Part shown: positions 33,907 to 38,108 of the stretch, piece after piece | How the letters are laid out: every line of letters starts with the position of its first letter | Position numbering within the stretch: position 1 is the first letter of the stretch | Assembly (NCBI GenBank): GCA_014382905.1 | Contig: JACNIU010000228.1 | Span: 1 to 38,108 of the forward strand | Reading direction: 5' to 3' | DNA: 38,108 nt | DNA from: Desulfobacterales bacterium | Lineage (GTDB): Bacteria; Desulfobacterota; DSM-4660; Desulfatiglandales; Desulfatiglandaceae | The notes under the pieces: model-generated | Database searches by the model: none | The model's input: only the letters and a program-made list of their open reading frames with translations | What the model was told of the DNA's origin: nothing | Program-made: the position numbers and the translations under genes

Positions 33907-34243
33907 AGCACATCTCCTTGCTGGATGCTGGATGCTGGATGGTGGTACACATCACATCGGCTGTGCCCATATCATAATCGGCTTGTTTCAGCCATTCATC
34001 GTGTTTACTGACCATCCATTCCAAACCTCATTATGAACAAGGCTAGACCTCATTGAAATTCACGACTGAAAGGATATTACCCACGGCCATGTTCCCAGGT
34101 CAATCCTTTTCTTAAATCACGTCCGGCATTCTGTTACTGGGGTCGCCCGTTAAAGTTTAGGGTGGTTGTTGACTTTTTTCGATATCTGCGCTTTAAGGAG
34201 GCAGATTCAGAGAAGTCACACGTATGGAAGGGGAGGGTTTCCC
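33907..34243. other. Non-coding gap with short tandem repeat and promoter
   Basis: 337 nt without a supportable gene. It contains the 7-bp repeat GGATGCT at about 33922-33940 (three and a half copies), then AT-rich DNA. A plausible promoter for the next gene lies near its end (34169-34197). No RNA gene seen. Confidence 0.5.
34169..34197 (+). promoter_or_regulatory. Possible promoter of the fusion remnant
   Basis: TTGACT (34169-34174), 17 nt, TTTAAG (34192-34197). A strong Shine-Dalgarno, GGGGAGGG, follows at about 34230-34237 before the ATG at 34244. Confidence 0.4.
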
Positions 34244-34732
34244 ATGGGGAACAGTCGGTCGAGGCAGAAGACGGATGTGGTGGTGAACGCGCTTCGCCCT
34301 TACGGGACATCCATTTTTACGGAAATGACCGTCCTCGCCAATGCCCATGGCGATGTAAATCTTTCCCAGGGCTTTCCGAGTCCTTCAACCGGAAGGGACC
34401 TATTATCTGGTGGCCGATATCACCCCCTCGAGTTCGATGACGATCTGGCCCTGTATGCCAAAACCCATCAGATTGGCCTGCTTCATGAGGACCAACATTA
34501 CGATCCTGGAGATCGGACGGCGTCTTTTCATCTAAATGACATGGAAGCGGCGTGTCTCATCTGTTATGATCTACGTTTCCCGGAGCTGTTTCACTCACTG
34601 GCAGACCGGTGCGCCGTCATTCTGGTTATTGCGTCGTGGCCGGGTGCGCGTCAGCGCCACTGGGACATCCTGCTGCCAGCCCGTGCCGTGGAAAATCATT
34701 CCAAATCGTTAGCTTGGCCCCCTGCCGAGTAA
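34244..34732 (+). pseudogene. Fused remnants of an aminotransferase N-terminus and an omega-amidase (nitrilase)
   Basis: 162 codons. Residues 1-46 match the start of class I aminotransferases of the YbdL/KAT type (PYGTSIFTEMTVLANAHGDVNLSQGFP), which are normally about 390 aa. From about residue 60 it becomes the middle of a carbon-nitrogen hydrolase: YAKTHQIGLLHEDQHYDPG with the Lys (73), LICYDLRFPELF with the Cys (107), and SWPGARQRHWDILLPARAVENH. It ends early at 162 and lacks the catalytic Glu near the N-terminus. So two neighbouring genes, known as partners in the transaminase/omega-amidase pathway, seem to have lost about 350 and about 140 codons by an internal deletion and a 3' loss. 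Cannot be active in either role. Confidence 0.75.
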
Positions 34733-34942
34733 CAAGTAAATTGGGATACTTCGGTAAAAACAGGATGAACAGGAAATTCCACAAGGAAAAAAATCCGATC
34801 ATTATCTTCGTGAAAGACCGTTTCAAAAGAAAGGCTTGCGGTCTTGCCTGTTGATATTTCCTCTGTAGATAGCCGAAATATTGATTAGGTGGGTTTTTCT
34901 CTTGACGGGAAGGAATTTTTGGGCCATTTTAGGTGAAAAAAA

Positions 34943-35458
34943 TTGGAAATTAGGGAGTTTTTCAACCAAAAGGATATGGTAAAGGGATATAAGACAGATC
35001 TGGTGATGAGATTGACCGGGGCGACGTCGAATCAATTGAAGTATTGGGCGCGTATAGAACTCGTTGCACCTCAGATAAACGGAAGACGCGCTCACTATTC
35101 ATTCAAGGATATTGTGAAGCTGAGGGTCCTTGTTTCCCTTCGAAAAAACGGTTTAAGCCTGCAGAAGGTTCGCCTTGGGATCAACCGCCTATCGGAGATG
35201 CTTCCGGACGATGAACCGCTTTCACGATTGATTATCTATACGGATGGCATGGACATGATCGTGGTTGAGAAAGGGAAGTATTTCAGCGCGATTACCAAGC
35301 AGCGATATTTCCAGTTCGATACCGAACAGATCGGAGCAGAGATCACGGAACTGCAGCAAAACGGCAAGCGACTCCCTTCAGCGCAAGCAGTTTCCCAGGC
35401 AAACGACTTTCCCTTGTCCCGACAGGGAGAAGGAAAATGGAGATCACTGGTGGGGTGA
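34943..35458 (+). CDS. MerR-family-like transcriptional regulator
   Basis: A 171-aa DNA-binding protein. Residues about 16-83 are a MerR-type winged helix-turn-helix: YKTDLVMRLTGATSNQLKYWARIELVAPQINGRRAHYSFKDIVKLRVLVSLRKNGLSLQKVR. The rest (90-150) is a small beta-rich part with no metal-binding Cys, then a polar tail. The start is probably TTG 34943, preceded by AGGTGA at about 6 nt; ATG 34976 is an alternative. Its 3' end overlaps a 40-codon ORF. Ligand and target unknown; possibly it regulates the toxin-antitoxin genes next to it. Confidence 0.82.
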   Translation: MEIREFFNQKDMVKGYKTDLVMRLTGATSNQLKYWARIELVAPQINGRRAHYSFKDIVKLRVLVSLRKNGLSLQKVRLGINRLSEMLPDDEPLSRLIIYTDGMDMIVVEKGKYFSAITKQRYFQFDTEQIGAEITELQQNGKRLPSAQAVSQANDFPLSRQGEGKWRSLVG

Positions 35459-35559
35459 GTGCCTTTCAGATTGTGAAGAAGGAATTGCAGGGGCTGGGAT
35501 ATGCCGGCAGTCTGTTAGAGAAAACGGAACTGGACTGGGAAGGGAGGGATGATAAATAG
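35437..35559 (+). CDS. Small ORF overlapping the MerR-like gene
   Basis: 40 codons (ATG 35437 to TAG 35559) in a different frame. AGAAGGA precedes the ATG by 4-5 nt. The peptide has GVSAFQIVKKELQGLGYAG, then KTELDWEGRDDK; hydrophilic and helical, no match that I know. It may be a real small partner of the MerR-like protein or the start of a lost gene. Confidence 0.35.
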   Translation: MEITGGVSAFQIVKKELQGLGYAGSLLEKTELDWEGRDDK

Positions 35560-35600
35560 GTCAACTGGTATTAGGCAGCAAAGATTTTGGACAGCCAAAG

Positions 35601-35632
35601 CATCGAATCTCTGGAAATTTGGGAGGTGCAAT
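35601..35632 (+). repeat. 32-bp leader repeat, copy 1
   Basis: CATCGAATCTCTKGAAATT...GGAGGTGCAAT matches 36407-36438 at 29 of 32 positions. Both copies end in GGAGGTGCAAT right before a start codon, so they carry a ribosome binding site. Confidence 0.8.
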
Positions 35633-35633
35633 A

Positions 35634-35681
35634 ATGACCGGCGAATGGAAAGAGGTTACACGGAGGCACGTTGATGATTGA
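35634..35681 (+). pseudogene. 15-codon ORF after the leader repeat, possible antitoxin remnant
   Basis: ATG 35634 reads MTGEWKEVTRRHVDD and stops at TGA 35679-35681. The leader is the same type as that of the VapB-like gene at 36437, so this may be the leftover beginning of a second antitoxin gene, or a leader peptide for the HEPN gene, which overlaps it by 8 nt. Weak. Confidence 0.3.
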
Positions 35682-36054
35682 CATCGATAAACAAATTGCC
35701 TTCTGGCGTGACAGTGCTGAAGAGGACATGATCGTTGCACGTGACCTGGTACATCGGAATCGTACCCGTCATGGCCTATTTTTCGCCCACCTCGCCCTGG
35801 AGAAGGCCCTGAAAGCGCATGTGTGTCGTGTAACCAAAGATATCGCACCCCGGCTGCATAACCTGGTTCGTTTGGCTGAACTGGCTGAGCTTCAGCCTAA
35901 ACCCGCCCAGATGGACACTCTAGCCGAAATGAATTCATTTAACATAGAAGGTCGTTATCCTGATACACTGTCAGCGCCGCTCTCTCAGGAGGGCGCCAAA
36001 CACTATTTGACCAGAGCCGATGAGGTGTTTCAATGGTTGATCGAACTATTGTGA
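35674..36054 (+). CDS. HEPN domain protein, toxin of HEPN/MNT pair
   Basis: A 126-aa all-helical HEPN domain. ARDLVHRNRTRHGLFFAHLALEKALKAHV (23-50), HNLVRLAELA and the conserved RYPD at 94-97 are typical of the DUF/PF05168 group. HEPN proteins of this kind are RNase toxins held in check by a minimal nucleotidyltransferase; here the MNT gene follows with a 22-nt overlap. The start is ATG 35674 with CGGAGG about 8 nt upstream. No truncation visible. Function inferred from the pairing. Confidence 0.85.
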   Translation: MIDIDKQIAFWRDSAEEDMIVARDLVHRNRTRHGLFFAHLALEKALKAHVCRVTKDIAPRLHNLVRLAELAELQPKPAQMDTLAEMNSFNIEGRYPDTLSAPLSQEGAKHYLTRADEVFQWLIELL

Positions 36055-36377
36055 AGAGCGTCCGAAATTACCTGAAAACTGTTCAAAGCGAGGGAATTGC
36101 TGTGCGGTTTGGAATCATTTTCGGCTCTCATGCAGCCGGCCATACGGGTCCCTGGAGCGATATTGACGTTCTGGTCGTCTCTCCCCTTTTTGATGCTCCG
36201 CGCAACCGGCGGGACGTTGATCTCCTTTGGCGAGTTGCTGCAAGGTCCGACAGTCGAATCGAGCCGATTCCATGCGGCGAACGACAATGGAATGAGGATT
36301 CTTCAAGCGCCATTGTGGAGATTGCGAGGCGGGAGGGGGAGACAATCCGCATTGATGAAACCGAGCAAAATCCCTGA
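36033..36377 (+). CDS. Minimal nucleotidyltransferase (MNT), antitoxin of HEPN/MNT pair
   Basis: A 114-aa protein with the nucleotidyltransferase motif GSHAAGHTGPWSDIDVLVVS (31-50), where the Ser and Asp-x-Asp (43, 45) hold the metal/catalytic residues. In studied pairs the MNT AMPylates the HEPN toxin and blocks it. It has a third acidic position only tentatively (Glu/Asp near residue 77). The start overlaps the toxin stop. Together they look like an intact two-gene module. Confidence 0.85.
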   Translation: MVDRTIVKSVRNYLKTVQSEGIAVRFGIIFGSHAAGHTGPWSDIDVLVVSPLFDAPRNRRDVDLLWRVAARSDSRIEPIPCGERQWNEDSSSAIVEIARREGETIRIDETEQNP

Positions 36378-36406
36378 GCGATATGGTATATAGCCGAGAA
36401 TCAACG

Positions 36407-36438
36407 CATCGAATCTCTTGAAATTCTGGAGGTGCAAT
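36407..36438 (+). repeat. 32-bp leader repeat, copy 2
   Basis: Second copy of the leader sequence at 35601-35632 (29 of 32 identical), ending one base into the start codon of the VapB-like gene. Confidence 0.8.
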
Positions 36439-36589
36439 GATAGCCGACAACGAGAAAGAGACTGTAAGACCGATTGAAGAGGTGTTGAGTGAGCTTGCGA
36501 AAGAAATTCCGCAGGAAGAATGGGACAAACTTCCGGAAGACCTGAATGATAATTTGGATCATTATCTGTATGGGGTTCCTAAAAAATGA
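36437..36589 (+). CDS. VapB-like small antitoxin
   Basis: 50 codons, shorter than usual ORF cut-offs. Acidic helical peptide IEEVLSELAKEIPQEEWDKLPEDLNDNLDHYLYG followed by VPKK. GGAGGTGCA gives a strong Shine-Dalgarno. Its stop overlaps the ATG of a PIN-domain gene by 4 nt, the classic toxin-antitoxin organisation. I call it antitoxin-like on context and composition; no DNA-binding fold can be proven. The partner toxin is truncated, so the module is probably dead. Confidence 0.6.
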   Translation: MIADNEKETVRPIEEVLSELAKEIPQEEWDKLPEDLNDNLDHYLYGVPKK

Positions 36590-36738
36590 AAAAGGTTTTT
36601 GCTGATTCTCATTACTGGATCGCTTTAGCCAAGCCGCGTAATCAATGGGCGGATGCGGCTAAAGCTGCAAAGGCATCATTGGGAGAGGCATTAATCGTTA
36701 CGACGGACGAAGCGTCTTATAAGCGGGACGCTCTTTAA
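36586..36738 (+). pseudogene. Truncated PIN-domain (VapC-like) toxin
   Basis: 50 codons: MKKVFADSHYWIALAKPRNQWADAAKAA...LIVTTDEAS. It is the N-terminal third of a PIN RNase (normally about 140 aa) with the first catalytic Asp (Asp7) and the TTDE block (second acidic residue), then five foreign codons and a stop. The break coincides with the 75-bp palindromic element at 36722-36796. No remainder of the PIN domain is found beyond it. Confidence 0.7.
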
Positions 36739-36796
36739 GACTTTAGTAACTTGTGAGGTCACTGTAACTTATTGAATTATCAAAGAGCGTCCCGCT
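36722..36796. repeat. 75-bp palindromic element at the PIN break point
   Basis: Perfect 15-bp inverted repeat AGCGGGACGCTCTTT at 36722-36736 and its complement at 36782-36796, with a 45-nt AT-rich centre. No ORF inside. It resembles REP-type or miniature transposon ends. Confidence 0.75.
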
Positions 36797-36907
36797 GTGT
36801 ATTAGTTCTCTCTTCGACCAAGTCACTATACGTACTGCAAAGAAAAACTGTCAGCGATCTTTTCATGCCTTGCCTATTTATCAGTGCCTAACGCTGGGCA
36901 TGAGTGG

Positions 36908-36933
36908 TTGAGAAAAGCGCAAGTTTTTCTCAA
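36908..36933. terminator. Perfect 9-bp hairpin downstream of the methyltransferase fragment
   Basis: TTGAGAAAA (36908-36916) and TTTTCTCAA (36925-36933) with an 8-nt loop. On the minus strand it follows the methyltransferase stop by about 24 nt and could serve as a weak terminator. The rest of the gap 36797-36956 shows no gene. Confidence 0.4.
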
Positions 36934-36956
36934 TCCATCTCCATGCCATTGTTGGC

Positions 36957-37667
36957 CTATCCCATTGTTTTTCTGGCTGACCGGACTTCGTAGAGAGCCT
37001 GGTCTTCACAAACTTGCATATGACCGGTATTGTCAAGAATCATTTTTTCAAATATCAATTCTGTGTTCAAAAAAAGATTGCCGCTTTCTTTTTTTAAGAA
37101 TTGTGCGGCCATACGACAATATTCGGGATCAATGTCTATCCCTATGCTGTTTCTTTCGTATTTTAAAGATGCCACCATGGTTGTTCCAGAGCCACAAAAA
37201 GGGTCTAGAACTGTATCACCCTGAAATGAGAACATTCTAACAAGACGGGATGCGAGTTTAATCGGGAAGGGGGCGGGGTGGTTCCGGGTTGATGCCCCAG
37301 TGATATTCCAAATTTGTTGAAACCAGGCATTAAAATCCTTCTTATCTATTTTGCTTAATTTTCTCTGCAATTCAGTTGGTTTTCGATAGCCGCCTGGTTT
37401 TCTCTGCATCAAAATGAATTCCATATCATTTTTAATGATTGCATTGGGTTCATATGGTTTCCCTAAGAATTTAGAACCATTTTCAACTTCGAAGCTGGCA
37501 TTTGCTATTTTATGCCAGATAATGGGATTGAGGTTATCAAAACCGATTTTCCTGCATAAAACACAGATATCAGAATGCAAAGGAAAAACAAGATGACGTC
37601 CGAATTTCCGTCTTGATACACACACGTCGCCCACAACGCATACTAACCTGCCCCCCGGAACAAGCAC
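36957..37667 (-). pseudogene. DNA methyltransferase, N-terminally truncated (beta-class N4/N6-type)
   Basis: 236 codons from a fortuitous GTG. The order is the beta-class one: motif VI-like VPGGRLVCVVGDV at the very start, HPAPFPIKLASRLVRMFS (X), DPFCGSGTTMVAS (motif I, SAM binding, 155-167) and GIDIDPEYC (II). Motif IV (DPPY/SPPY), needed for catalysis, is upstream and absent. The conserved reading continues two more codons (HisArg) to an in-frame TAA at 37674-37676, and at 37678 a palindromic repeat begins. So the 5' part, probably 60-100 codons, has been replaced. No restriction enzyme gene is recognisable. Confidence 0.8.
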
Positions 37668-37677
37668 ACGATGTTAC

Positions 37678-37776
37678 GGGTCAAATCTACGTTTGACTCT
37701 TATTAATTTCTGACAAAGGTCAAACGTAGATTTGACCCCAAGTCCAAAGGTCAAACGTAGATTTGACCCCAAGTCC
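37678..37776. repeat. REP-like cluster: three copies of a 20-bp palindrome
   Basis: GGGTCAAATCTACGTTTGAC at 37678-37697 is followed after 21 nt by its exact complement at 37719-37738, giving a 20-bp hairpin. The complement then sits in a 31-bp unit (37715-37745) that repeats perfectly at 37746-37776. Each unit also has internal GGTCAAA/TTTGACC symmetry. Probably a REP/BIME-type mobile repeat. Confidence 0.85.
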
Positions 37777-38108
37777 ATTCTTACGTGCTCAAAACGGGAT
37801 CTGGATAATAAAGGAAACTCCTACATGCAGGCTTGAGGATATTTCGGCTCTTCTAAAAATTGATGCATCTTTACTATATCCCGAATAATTCCTGGCATCG
37901 AAACGTTCTCATATGCCTTACATCATCCAATTAGCTGGTAAGGCCTCTGAAGTGACAGCTGAAATTCTTACGACCACAACATATAGGGCCGGTCAATTTG
38001 CCTCTTATTCGGTTGCAGGAAAGGACTACTTGCATAAGTCCTCTTAGCACATCCCCTCTGTGCCAATGATAGTGAGACACTTCCCCCCCAATAGTTTAGT
38101 GTAGGGCG
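37777..38108. other. Window end without recognisable gene
   Basis: 332 nt after the repeat cluster. Both strands give only short frames. A minus-strand frame with several Cys and His (about 38070-37935) is too short to name. Could hold remnants of the methyltransferase neighbourhood or of a mobile element cut by the window end. Confidence 0.4.

Noticed and set aside
36957-37667. Complete restriction-modification system
   Set aside because: The methyltransferase lacks motif IV and its N-terminus, and no endonuclease gene can be recognised beside it.
37678-37776. CRISPR-like array
   Set aside because: The 31-bp units are directly adjacent with no spacers, are palindromic and only two in number; better explained as REP/BIME repeats.

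Overview
The window looks like chromosome of a mesophilic, probably anaerobic Gram-negative bacterium of the Desulfobacterota (Deltaproteobacteria) type. This is inferred from the gene mix: two complete LivKHMGF-type branched-chain amino acid ABC transporters, EpmA next to EF-P, RarA, GTP cyclohydrolase FolE2, a stand-alone AICAR transformylase, a MEMO-family protein, and many short palindromic intergenic repeats. Without a database search the lineage remains an inference.

Layout: 1-5825 holds a small lipoprotein and liv operon 1 (livK-H-M-G-F, plus strand). 5835-8038 holds tilS squeezed between a 59-codon fragment that resembles the start of a LarA/DUF2088 protein and a headless PhaE-like fragment. 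8389-11104 has a small unknown gene overlapping an Smr gene, a 404-aa conserved protein of unknown function and an HD-GYP protein. 11375-20081 is housekeeping: argF, a secreted MEMO protein, dnaE, a PAS histidine kinase with a receiver-like tail, and rarA. 20098-24762 (minus strand) has a zinc-ribbon/J-domain protein, epmA-efp, the AICAR transformylase and folE2. 24839-29948 (minus strand) is liv operon 2, whose LivG carries a hydrophobic insertion of about 130 residues inside the ATPase domain. 30098-33906 has a nucleotide-sugar dehydrogenase, an FGE-like secreted protein and an N-formylglutamate amidohydrolase. 34244-38108 is a decaying accessory region: an aminotransferase/omega-amidase fusion remnant, a MerR regulator, a HEPN/MNT toxin-antitoxin pair, a VapBC-like pair with a truncated PIN toxin, and a headless DNA methyltransferase cut at a cluster of palindromic repeats.

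The most unusual item is the membrane-segment insertion in the second LivG (25527-26714): a normally soluble NBD has gained four to five predicted transmembrane helices between Walker A and the Q-loop while keeping every ATPase motif. Other notable signals are a pair of inverted, otherwise identical MITE-like elements differing only by a 12-bp indel (16971-17126 and 31761-31904), gene fragments on both sides of tilS, and truncated genes that end exactly at palindromic repeats. No rRNA, tRNA, CRISPR array or intact transposase was found.
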